In this document: one piece after another, positions 23,051 through 34,865 of the stretch
Numbering within the stretch: the first letter of the stretch is position 1
Layout: the number at the start of each line of letters is the position of its first letter
Assembly: GCA_033002965.1 (NCBI GenBank)
Contig: JAURVB010014872.1
Span: forward strand, 62,001-126,000
Reading direction: 5' to 3'
DNA from: Piper betle
Taxonomy: Eukaryota > Streptophyta > Magnoliopsida > Piperales > Piperaceae
DNA length: 64,000 nt
The notes under the pieces: generated by a model
Told to the model about the DNA's origin: nothing
What the model saw: only the letters and a program-made list of their open reading frames with translations
The model's database searches: none
Position numbers and translations under genes: made by a program

Positions 23051-25570
23051 TAAGAAATTCGATTAATTTAATAAAACCCATTGGAACTATTAATGGTTAT
23101 GATACAAACTTTTACCTAACCATTTAACCAATTTTACAAAACATAATTACGTGATATGTGTGTGTGTGTACACTATTTTTTTACTTGAAGTATTTTTTGT
23201 ATAAAATTGTTGTAATGTTTGGAACTCATAAATTTTGGAGTTTTTTTGTTGTAATTATAATATTAATTTATTTCTTTTATATAATAAAAATATTGTATAT
23301 TTTGTTTGATAAGCAATTTTTTATAAGTATGGTTTTTTATTTTTATTTTTTATTTTATTTCTATAGGTCGATGTGCTATGTAAAATAGTGAAAATTTAAC
23401 CAAGCTTTAACCATTTAACTGACTACAAATCAGTTAAAATTTAGTTTTGGTAAACTTTATGAATTTGGTTAATGGTTTAGTTACGATTCATAATATAGAA
23501 ATAGTTAATGATTATTTAGGGTTAATAGTATCAACTGATCCATAATTGAGCCATTTACAGCCCTAAACAGGGGTCTCTTGGATAAATCTCAAGAGAAATA
23601 TTATATACTTCATAAAAATCTCCAAATATTAGCAACAAAAAGATTTCAGATTGGTCATTATAAATTTGGTGTAATAGATAATATAGATTTGGGGGATCCA
23701 AATATACACAACAAAGTGTTGGGCAAAATAAGTATCTTGATAGGGTGAGAATCAAGGGAAAATACACTGATTGTCTAGTTTAATTAATATGTAAATAGAG
23801 CTTAATCAGTCAATATATTTGTTAAGTGGGCATATAGCTTATTAATATAGTCAATATAACGTTTAAGTGGATTATGGACTACGTCCACTTGTAAGTTTAT
23901 AAATAATGACTGTATTTTCTCTTTTGAATCAACAAATAAATGAAGAATTAAGTTTATTTTATGGGTAGATTAGAAGAGGTGGGCCCTACAGTGTCACATT
24001 CTATCAAAGGAAGAACCAGCACTTCGAAAAGCAGAATCTTAAATTAGGCTTTGTAACCATAATAGCCCAAACTGAGCATTACAACCATGATTTGGTCCTC
24101 TAATTATCTCCAAATGTCCCATTTTCCTTGATTCTGTTAGATCACCTTACAAGTTATCTAAGAATTTATATACAAAGTAGTCGTCACATAGTTATCCTTC
24201 CTCAACACAATAGTATGAACTTAAAAGAAGAATCTAGATGATTGGAGACTAGATGATCTAAAGGGACAAACCAAGGTATTTTGTGAGGAACATGTGCCAA
24301 TCCAAGAGGAGTTCTTCGAGTTAATGGATAACTATTTGCAAATATTATATTTATAAATACTTGCATTACCTTCGCGATAGCTAAAACTTTTTGTCTATGG
24401 TTCACTACAACCGTATAGAAAATACTCTGCCCACGGAGCTTCTTGCCACGACTAGCTCTCTACGGTGAAAACCGTAGAGTCACTTGTGGCCACGGTTTGT
24501 GCCATTTCTTCACCGTGGGGAACCTTGAGGAACCGTGGGGAAAGGTCAGTTTTTTGTAGGGAAGGTTTTTTACAACAGTAAAAAATATGTTTCTTTTCTC
24601 GCATGTTCTTGTAAGTCAAATAAGTGAAAACAACCTTTCCTACATTTTCTTTATCTTTCTCACAACCCAAACAAATTTGAGACTTTGAATTTGCAATTTA
24701 AACTAAGCATGGCTTGCAAAAGCTGATTAGGGCAATAACCTACTGTTTTCGTCAAGGACAACACCATCGACTCGGCCAAGGATATGAGCTTGTTACACGG
24801 AAAAAAGCATCATTTGAAACACGATGGGGAGCAGCAAGGCGGTGGCAATGCTCTTAACCATTTGTCTAAATATGTGAATGCTTGATCTTAATAGAAGCTT
24901 GGCCCAAGCGTACTAGCAGGTGAACGAGTATTGCCGGCAGAGTTGGAACGAGTGGCGGGCAAACTTGATTCATACATATATACTTGGGAGCTGGGAACCC
25001 CCTGGGTAGTTATGTAGCTTCTTCTTGTTGTTTTACCAGTTTTCCTCACAACATAGCAATATTATATGTATATATATGTATATATATATATATATATATA
25101 TGCATGTATATTATTACAGTGCAAAATTCGTTAATCATACAAAGGCACTGCCTCATTCATGAGCCAAATTTTTGTTGAACTATTTTGTTCGCTCATCATT
25201 CACGAAAAGAAAATTAAAGCTCAAAGCAAATTTTGGTCGTTATTTTTTCACTTAAAATTACTAGCTATATATAAATGAATATTTATGGTCAAAGTGGGTT
25301 ATTATAAAATCATCCACGCAAGGAGAACTAAAAGAAAACTGGTAAAAATTTTACTAAAAATAAATGACAAAATCATAAATATATAAAATAAGCATTTGCT
25401 GCTTGAAATTTAAATTGATTAAACCAAATGGAAAACTAGCGTAAGAGAAATTTTTTCAAAAATAAACTTAAGCATATAAATGAGATAGAGGAGACAACAT
25501 AAGATAAAAATTGCACTGCAAGGCTAAAAGATGATGGCACTATTAGCTTGCCCGGTCTGACAATGATGCT
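23051..25570. repeat. C1 duplicated block, non-coding
   Basis: Collinear with 52000-54510 and with 360-2243 plus 6021-6600. It contains the exon-like 41-codon stretch near 24230 and the MITE at 24403-24561. The TA repeat at 25064-25101 is the empty counterpart of the viral insertion site. Confidence 0.75.
24403..24561. mobile_element. Small CACTA-like MITE, copy 2
   Basis: Starts CACTACAACCGTA; the 3' end has decayed from TAGTG to TAGGG. Homologous to 1700-1858. Confidence 0.5.
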
Positions 25571-25615
25571 TGTTGAGGTATTACGGGGCTGTCTTAATTC
25601 AAAAATTAACTTAAG

Positions 25616-28020
25616 GAATAAGACTTTCCCATTAACCTATATACAACTCACCAACGTCATCCACGACGGATAGACTCAACAACTCTCCTTCACAGATCGA
25701 GTGTCCCCGAAACTATCATCATCTGGCAAACTCCCCGCTTAAGTCTAATAGCACCCACCTGGCAAACTCAACTCCATCAAATCATTAGGTGGGTCTGACA
25801 AAATCCCCTTAAATTAGATGGCACCCACCTGACAATCTCAACTCCCTTCAAACCATCAAGTGGATCTGACAAACTCCCCTTAAATCAAAGAGCACCCACC
25901 TGGCAAACTCAACTCACCTCCCGTCAAATCATAAGGTGGAACCCATGAATGAAACACCTCAACTCCCCTCAAATCAAACAGCACCCCTGAAAGGAAATAC
26001 CTCAAATCCCCTTAAATCAAGAAATAAGGTTTTCCCATTAGCCTATATACAACTCACCAACGTCATCCACAACCGATGTGGGATAAACCCAACAACTCCC
26101 CTTCACACATCGGACACCCACTTGGCAAACTAAAATCCCCTCAAATCTCCTCATAAATCAGACGACACCCACCTAACAAACTCAACCCCTCTCAAATCAT
26201 CAGGTGGAACCCATGAAGAAAACACCTCAACTCCCCTCAAATCACCCCTTAAATTAGACGGCACCCCATGAAGGAAACACCTCAACTCCCCTCAAATCTC
26301 CCCTTATATCAGATGGCACCCCATGAAGGAAACACCTCAACTCCCCTCAAATCGCCCCTAAATCTCCCCTTAAATCAGACAGCACCCACCTGGCAAACTC
26401 AACTTCCCTCAAATCATCAAACTCAACTCCTCTCAAATCATCAGGTGGAACCCATGAAGGAAACACCTCAGCTCCCTTCAAATCTCCCCTTAAATCAGAC
26501 AGCACCCACCTAGCAACCTCAACTCCTCTCAAATCATCACCTCAACTCCCATCAAATCTCCCTTTAAATCAGACGACACCCATCACCTCAACTCCCCTCA
26601 AATCTCCCCTTAGATCAGACATCACCCACCTAGCAAACTCAACTCCCCTCAAATCATTACCTCAACTCCCCTCAAATCTCCCCTTAAAACTCCTTAAATC
26701 AAACAACACCCACCTAGCAAACTCAACTCCTTTCAAATCATCATGTGGACCCCCCACCTGTCAAACTTAACTCCCCTCAAATCATAAGGTGGAACCCCTC
26801 AAATCCCCTTAAATTAGACGGCACCCACCTGGCAAACTCAACTCCCCTCAAATCATCAAGTGGAATCCCCTCCTCGCAAACTCTCCCCTTAAATCAGGCG
26901 GCACCCACCCTGGGGGAACCACCACCTGGCAAACTCTCCTCTTAAATCAGATGGCACTCATTGGCAAACTCAACTCCCCTAACCTCAAATCATCAGGTGG
27001 AACTCCACCTGGCAAACTCAACTCCCCTCAAATCATCAGGGGGAACCCCTCAAATCCCCTTAAATCAGACAGCACCTTCCTGGCAATTAGATGGCATCCA
27101 CCTTGCAAACTCAACACCCCTGACCTCAAATCATCAGGAGGAATCCCCACTGGCAAACTAACCTCCCCTCAAATCATCAGGTGGTACCCCTCAAATCCCC
27201 TTAAATCAGATGACACTCATATGGCAAACTCAACCCCCTTCAAATCATCAGGTGGAACCCCCACCTGGCAAACTCAACTCCCCTCAAATCATCAGGTGAA
27301 AATCCTCAAACCCCCTTAAATCAGACGGTACCTACCTGCCAAACTCAACTCCCCTCAAATCATTAGGTGGAAATCCTCAAATCCCCTTAAATCAGACGGC
27401 ACCCACCTGGCAAACTCAACTGCCCTCAAATCATCATGTGGAACCCCTCATAATCTCAAATCTTGGGGACTCCCAAACACCTGGCAAACTCAACTCCTCA
27501 AATCTAAAATCATAGGGACTCCCAAACACCTGGCAAACTCAACTCCTCAAATCTAAAATCATGGGGAATCCCAAACACCTGGCAAACTCAACTCCCCACC
27601 CGGCCCCTTCCACCTGGCAAACTCAACTCCCCTTCCATGGCCAACTCAACTCCTCAAATCTCAAATCATGGGGAATCCCAAACACCTGAAAAACTCAACT
27701 CCCCATTTGCCCCTCCCACCTGGAAAACTCAACTCCCCTCAAATCATAAGGTGGAACCCCTTAAATCTCCTTAAATCAGACGGCACCCACCTGGCAAACT
27801 TAACTCCTCTCAAATCATCAGGCGGAACCACCACCTAGCAAACTCTCCCCTTAAATCAAACGGAACCCACCCAGGTGGAATCCAACCTGGCAAACTCTCC
27901 CTTTAAATCAGATAGCACCAACCTAGCAATCAGACAAGACCCACCTGGAAAACTCAACTCCCCTCAAATCATTAGGTGGAACCCCAAATCCACTCCAAGC
28001 TCGTGGAACCTCAATTAGCC
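25616..28020. repeat. Degenerate C/A-rich minisatellite, C1 copy
   Basis: About 2.4 kb of irregular units of roughly 70 bp, built from CACCTGGCAAACTCAACTCC, CCTCAAATCATCAGGTGGAA and CCCCTTAAATCAGACGGCAC. A separate CCTATATACAACTCACCAAC..CCAACAACTC segment occurs at 25634 and 26041. The plus strand is strongly C/A/T-rich and poor in G. Open frames rich in Pro, Ser and Asn are by-products of the repeat. The block ends where U2 begins. Confidence 0.9.
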
Positions 28021-28026
28021 CAACAA

Positions 28027-31000
28027 CGTACTTCACTTCTATGTCGAATCGAATTGAGGGGGTTCATTGGGATCAAAAGCGCTCTTGATATGCAAAAAAA
28101 TTGTGAGCATTAAAAAAATAAAAAGTCCACGAGTGAAGAAGGAGAAAGAAATTTTTAAGTGGTTCCGTAGAATTCAATTCCAATCCTTAAGTTAGCTCAT
28201 TGTAGTTTAGAAACCACAAATTTATTATTTTCCTTGTTTTTTATAAGTTAAACAAAATAGTGAATCTTTTACCGCTTTGATTTGATTCGCCTTTAATAAC
28301 TAAGATTCCAATGCCCTATTTAGTCATCTTCTAATCTTTGAATGCTTAATTATTAACTATTTAGCTTATTTAATAGTAATAATATAAAATGTACATCATA
28401 AATTATTATTTTCCCGCAATAAAATATATTAAATTTAACTTATCACATTTATTAAAATTAAATTACGAATATATACAGGTCATGATCAAGAAAAAGGGCG
28501 CCGTGGTTGACCTCAAAGGGGTAGGTTAAGAAAGTGAGCGTCCATAGTTTGCCTTCGCAGAAAATGTTGAATAAATAAAATGTAAAAATAAATATAATAA
28601 TAACTACAAGGTAATAAAGAAATAATAAAGTCAACATGCATAAGCACAGTAACAAAAAAAATACACAAGACACTATTGTTACCAATGTATAAATTTATTG
28701 GTACTTTAATTTTATACATAAACTCTAATTAAATAATCAGATAGACATAAATCTTAAAAAATTCTCATTTAATGAGAAATAAATTATAATAATTTAATTT
28801 AATTTTTAGTAGTATTTTAATTTGTCAAATCTCTTATTTTTCATAAGAGTGTAACTTTTAGATTCCCTTTTATTTAATAATAAGTGTAGATGTTGATCAG
28901 GTTTGAAAATTATCTCTGAGTTTTGCACATATACAAATGAACATTTAACTTAGGTAATTGTAATTTTTTTACTTCCAAATATATCATTCCCATACAAGAT
29001 CAGAGCTAATTATTTTAGCCTGATCTTTTAATTAAAATATTTATTTTCTTTACTGTGTCTGTGTTATTTATAGCTAGAATTTTTCAAACGATTTTAGAAG
29101 GGATATCAACAAATTCTTGAATAGTTACTTCCTAGCGGCGTTATCTAGTTTGAATTTATTTATTCTTGTCGGCGTTGCGCATTAATATGACAAAATCCAT
29201 TTTAATTACAGATCGGATATTCTAAAATAATTTTAAAGAAAACTGCCACTGGAATTCACAAATGTGAAAAAAATCTCCGTCGGCAAAAATGTTCCTTGGG
29301 CTTCACTGTTCTTTTATAAAAAATTCTTATTCTAAATTATATTTTATTTACCAAAAATCCTGTTTCTTCGGCTTCTTATCATAGGTATAGGTTTGTTTCA
29401 ACTTATTTTTTAGTCTTCATTGATCCGAGCAAGTACATGGGATGATAAGCATTCTAACCAACTAAATGTGCAAGAACCCAAAAAACGAAAAATAAAAAAG
29501 CTTCGACTCACACTTTTTTCCTCGACTACACCATGGCCATGAATGAATTGGTGTATCATATACTTAAATATGATTGATTGGTTTATAGTCGCCACCACAT
29601 ACGAATGGGCGAGAGTTTTTTTAAAAAAATAGCTTGGGTAGATGCAAAGACGTGATGATTAAAAGGATTTTTTGGCAGCTGCAATGTTGGCTAGTGACTA
29701 CAAATTACCACCAACATAAGATTAGAAACGACACTTAATGGTTTTGGGCATGGTCACACCAAAACCTTCGCTCATTTATTTATAATTTTGCTTCCTTTTC
29801 AATATGCCCCTTAAATTTTTTCGGAAAATTGCTTAGCTTAAGCTTTCTATGATCACATATTTTTTTAAACAAAACAAGATTAAGTGTTTACCACATTAGT
29901 TAATGTACAAAAGCCATACGAATACTAAATATTACGAAAATCCATCCATTTAGGTCAAGTAACCTTTCAAACAAACATATATGCTAATATAACAATATTT
30001 TATATGATTTTTACCGTTAACTTATATCTGTTAGTTTAGTTTTAGGATTAATTGGGAGTGAATAAATATATATTAGAGATATTAGGCTATTACGTAATTA
30101 GGGTTGATTAATAGCTATTTGAATAAATTTCATAGTGATTAATTGCAGGTCTGTCGTGCTTTGGGTGTGGATTAATGGAAAAAATCAAGTTTTTGGTAAA
30201 AAAATCTATAATCAGTCAATGTTTGTTGATTTGGCATTTTTTAGCATCAGAACTTGAAGTTGTCATTTTGAGACGGAAAGAGCGAAGCCATTAAATTTAA
30301 AACTTGTCAACATCCAACAAAGAATGTGAAAGGACAAATAAAGCCGTCCTCCCTTGTTGGCTTGTGATAACTATGTGAAGATTTGTCAATATGTATGCCA
30401 TTAAAGACAAAGCAATGCTAACGACTAGATTTTGAATGAAGCATCTACATTGATTTGATCATCAGACTTTGTTTGAAACAACCTTTTACTTCTTGTATCT
30501 ATAGAATGACTTCACATATAAAAGAGGGGGACCGCCAGGAGCGGCAGCTTCCTTGGCTCTTCTGTTCTATTTTGTTTTTTTTTATGATTTTATTATACTT
30601 TTTTAGAAACTTTACAATGGGATTGAATAAATATTTTACATTTGTAGTTTGTCACTAATTTGCATTTCTAAGGTAAGGAATTCACTGAAATAGATCCTGG
30701 AGTTTATATTTATGTGAAATAAATATTTTTATTTTATTCAAGGACTTTACTGTTTATTGTGCCTGCCTTTTAATTTATCATTGGAAATTTATTTTATTTA
30801 TAGATTCAATCATGCTTTTATCATTATTTAAAATAATTATTAATGACAAATTCTTTGGGATTCAAAGTTTATTATAAAATTATTTACTACTTGTCAATTT
30901 CAATTTATGCATTTATAATTATTCATTTGATTTTATTCGATTAAAGGTGGGAGTGCATATTTTAGAATACATAAACAGGCTTTCACGATATAATATTCCA

Positions 31001-31454
31001 CAATAACAAATATTAAATTCACGAATATTACGAGAGAAAGATAAATAAAAATTTTATTAATGATCATAAATATGAATTTCCATAATTTATGGAGTGTGAA
31101 TTATGATACCCTAGATTGTGAACATTTGAAGGTTTTTTTATTGTTTATTTGCTTCTGTTTAACTTTCATTGAATTTGAGATTATTCTTTTCTGTTCTTTT
31201 TCGTTATCTTCGTAACTTGCATTCTTGTAGTTTTAGTAAATTAGTTAAGAACAACTTAATTTGCCTCGAAATATCATTTGTCATTACTAAACTATAAAGT
31301 TATAAATTGATTTCCGCACAAGCTAGTAATATTTTAAAACACAACATATGCATATGCTTATGATTAAACATACTTATAACGATAAACAATGTTGCTAAGA
31401 CATGATTAATTACTTGAAACAAACACAAAGACATTTACATCATGCATGACGAAG
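28027..31454. repeat. 3' flank of P450 gene 2, non-coding
   Basis: Collinear with 7480-10911 and 34880-38229. No conserved reading frame. It joins the minisatellite at about 28027. Confidence 0.75.
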
Positions 31455-33394
31455 CTACTGAAGCTGGTAAAGATGGCTTGATAGCCTAGGAGCAACAATG
31501 GCATCCAGAGGAGTTGCTTTGGGCATGGTCAGACCCAATCCTTCACTCATGTCCACAGGTTCATCCCCCTGGGTCGCCATGTTGAAGCTGTGAAGAAGGC
31601 GAGCCAGTGTCAAATGCATAACTTGAACTGCAAATGAGATTCCTGGGCACATCCTTCTACCCGCCCCAAATGGAATGAACTGGAAATTTTGCCCTCTAAA
31701 ATCCACATCTTTGTGGGTACTTAGGAACCTCTCTGGCTTGAACTCGGATGGGTCCTCCCACACAATTGGGTCTCGGTGGATCCTCCACAGATTGAACAAG
31801 ACTTGTGTGCCTGCTGGAACATAAAAACCTCCAACATTGCAGTCTTCAATTGCTTCATGAGGTACCGAAAGTGGTCCAGCAGGGTAAATGCGCAATGTTT
31901 CTTTGACGATGGCTTGAAGGTATGGAAGGTTTCCAATGTCTGATTCATCCACATTTCTTTCACTCCCCACAACACCATCCACTTCTTCTTGTGCCTTCTT
32001 TAGGACATGGCGGTTGTTTAGTAGCAGCGAGAGTGCCCAGGTCATTGTAACATATGTGGTATCGCTTGCAGCAAGAATCATCGTCTGCACCATATACAAT
32101 CGTATAGTCACGCAATCGTAGTGCTACATGTGATATTTATTAAACCTTATCATGTTAACAAATTTCTTTTTATAATCAATATATGATTAATTAGAACCCA
32201 GATGGTAAAACAATAGCCGCCGATCAGTCATTATTTATTAGAGATTAATTTCTTTTTATTCACAAAATCTTAACAACTACCTTGCTTCTCTGTCAAACCG
32301 CCCGTAGAAATACTTTCTTGATTACTACCATCATTGAAATAATTTACCATGCAAGATTTGAATCAATATGCCTAACTGTTAACATTAAGTAGAGTTATTA
32401 ATAACAAATTAATTACACATGCTATTATAATCTCACCAGTAAAGTTGCCTTCATGGTGAGCTCAGGATCGCAATCAGTCACCGGAAAACAATCGATCGTT
32501 GAAAGCATCACGTCGATGAGGTCCTGGCCTGCCGTCACACCCGTCGTCGTCCTCCGGCGGCGATGCTCCTCGATCCATCCAGTCGCTAGGGAGTCGAGCT
32601 TCCTCTCCGTCTCCTTCATGGCCCGAATATACCCTCCAATGTCCAACCACTCCAAACATGGAATTGCATCCGAAGGAACCAGAACCCCCATCAAATAGAA
32701 CAAGCTCTCAACGGCAGCCTTATACTCACCGGCCTCGTCATCCCCGTCCGCGTCCTCACCGTAGTAACGCTTTCCGGCCACCATCATGGCCACGTTATTA
32801 AAGGCGAGATCGGCCAGCCACTGCTTGAACTCCACCTTCACCGGCCGCCGGTGGTTCTTCTCCCAGAAGGTGGTGCAACCGCCTAACACTCAAACTCACC
32901 TCCATGGCTCTGATTTGCTTCGTGAGCTCGAGTTGCCGGCCGGAGAGGAGTTGGAGGGTGGCCAGCTTCCTGGCCTCGCGCCAGTAGGCGCCGTATGGGG
33001 CGAGTCCGAACATGGAGTAGTTGTAGGCAAGGTACTTGCCGGCGGCAAGGAGGGGGCGGTTGGCGAGGGCCTTGTCGTGGACGGTGAGGCACTCCTTGGC
33101 TACCTCCCAGCTGCTGACCACCACCGTCCGGCGCTGGCCGATCCAGAGAGTGAAGGCCGGGCCGTAGCTGTCGGCCATGGCGCCGAGGGTCCTGGCCAGT
33201 GTTTGCTTCCCTCCGAGAAGGTGGAGATGGCCTAACACAGGCCATCTTCCTCTTGGTTCTGGTGCTTCTTTGGATCTAGCTATCTTTTTTCGTTGTTTTT
33301 GTAAGAACCAATTTGGTAGGAAGCTAAAGATCAGACAGGAAATGGTGATCATGAGGAGTGCAAGTATTAACGGTTGAAGTAGAAGAAGGTCCAT
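31455..33394 (-). pseudogene. CYP82: Cytochrome P450, CYP82 family, gene 2 (frameshifted)
   Basis: Exon 1 is 32437-33394 and exon 2 is 31455-32084, around a 352-bp intron with conserved GTGAGA and GTGCAG sites. Exon 1 is 958 bp, one more than in the other copies: an extra A at 32867-32868 (CCCAGAAGG instead of CCCAGAGG) shifts the frame after VRRLHHL, and translation stops at about 32798. The remaining exon 1 codons continue in another frame. Exon 2 is fully open and keeps AASDTT, ETLR, PERF and the haem loop with its Cys. No full-length enzyme can be made without correcting the frame. Exon 1 is closest to gene 3. Confidence 0.93.
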
Positions 33395-33436
33395 GTTTTT
33401 GGGAAGGGAAATGCGGATAGCTATTGTACCAGAGAG

Positions 33437-33470
33437 CTATATAGGGGCCTTGTTCATAAGGTTCATATAG
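33437..33470 (-). promoter_or_regulatory. Core promoter region of P450 gene 2
   Basis: The proximal CTATATAG (33437-33444) is kept. The distal box reads CTATATGAAC (33461-33470) instead of the CTATATAAAC of genes 1 and 4. Confidence 0.5.
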
Positions 33471-34838
33471 TGAAGTACGGTTTTCTTTTCCTTAAAGGGA
33501 AAAGCGTATGGGATAACATATGGTGACGTGCTTAGATCTTGCGTTTCCAACACCACAAAGACAAAAATTAAGGTTGGATAAGACGTGGTAAGAAGAGGAT
33601 ACAGATGTCGGAGATTTGGCCGCTCATTTTTCAACAAAGATGAGCGCAAGCGCGACTAATATTAGTCAATATTGATCAATCTGGATAGCTGATTAGGACA
33701 ACAAAATCATCACTAGGTTATCTTCCGCTTTCCAATAAAATTAAGGATCTTTATTTTTTTTCTTTCTTCATTTTATAATTTTTATTTTCCTCCGTTGGCA
33801 GCTTATTCATACTTAGCGCAAGTCAAGGTCTCTTTCTTTTTACAAATAAAATAAAATATACGTCGCAAAGAATATTATGTACAGTCAAGTATACTTGGAA
33901 TATAATGCAGGTTATCCAATAATATATATTATTAAAATATTTTATTTATTTTTATTTTTAATAGATTTGTATGTAATTTTTATATTTTATTTTTTGAGTA
34001 ATTTGAAAATATTTTTATTTGTTGCCTACAAGCAATAGGCTAATTTTCTTGTACTTTAATGATTTTTTTTATGATGATTCGATTGCATGCAGGCCTTTAT
34101 CTATTTAGGTTTGTTTTTTATTTTTATTTTTTAATATTTTAGAAAATGGTAATTTAGATCATCTTCTTCTACATCATATGGTGGAAGTGCTTTTGTTGCA
34201 TCATTTGGTAGAAGTATGTTTGTTGGTTTCTATATCGAACATCAATAATTGTTTTCTTCAATACCATCAAGTTGATTATTTTTGTTCCTAATCTGTTGCA
34301 TATTCAATTTTCTTAATCATGGCTTCTGTAAGTTTTTCTTCATCTGACAAAAATAATTTGTTTGAACACCAAATTTTTCTGTTCAGGAGAAGAGTGCCCA
34401 TTAGGGGTGGACTTGGAACAAGGGTAGATCATTTGTTCGATTTCGTTAAAACCAAATCAAACTAATTATATAATTAACCGAATTGAGGTGGTTTGGTTAA
34501 CCAAATAAAAACCAAACTATAATTGATAGCACATATTTAGAAGCTAATTATAAATTTATCACAAAAATTTATATGAATATTTTTTGATTTAGGGCATTGT
34601 ATAATAGGTACATACTATATAACATATTAAACTTTCATCTCTTATATATACATAAATAGGGTTTTTTTAATAAATTGAACAAAAATAATAATTTTATAAA
34701 TTTTTATTTTGTATCATAATAAATTAAATATATATGGGCACATGTACAATAAAAAAGTGAAGGAACTAATACAAATAAATCTCGTTCCGTTTATTAATTT
34801 ATCTGGTATGATCGGTTTCGTCCAAAAACCCACCAAAC
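33471..34838. other. Upstream flank of gene 2, truncated at a TA repeat
   Basis: Matches the U1, U3 and U4 upstream flanks, with a single promoter module and a W-box-like TTGACT near 33820. Around 34402 a TAGGGGTGGACTTGG segment with GGTTTGGTTAACCAAA-like words may be a hAT-type MITE remnant (low confidence). It stops before the HD-ZIP fragment. Confidence 0.6.
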
Positions 34839-34865
34839 ATATATATATATATATATATATTATAT
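34839..34865. repeat. (TA)n repeat at the U2/U3 junction
   Basis: ACCAAACA is followed by TA units and then GTAGTTTGGGCGTGAAATCG, the start of U3. U1 starts after a similar TA tract, so the junction probably arose by exchange at TA repeats. Confidence 0.85.

Noticed and set aside
25616..28020. CRISPR-like array
   Set aside because: Units are irregular and degenerate, with no constant repeat and unique spacers, in plant nuclear DNA. It is a minisatellite.
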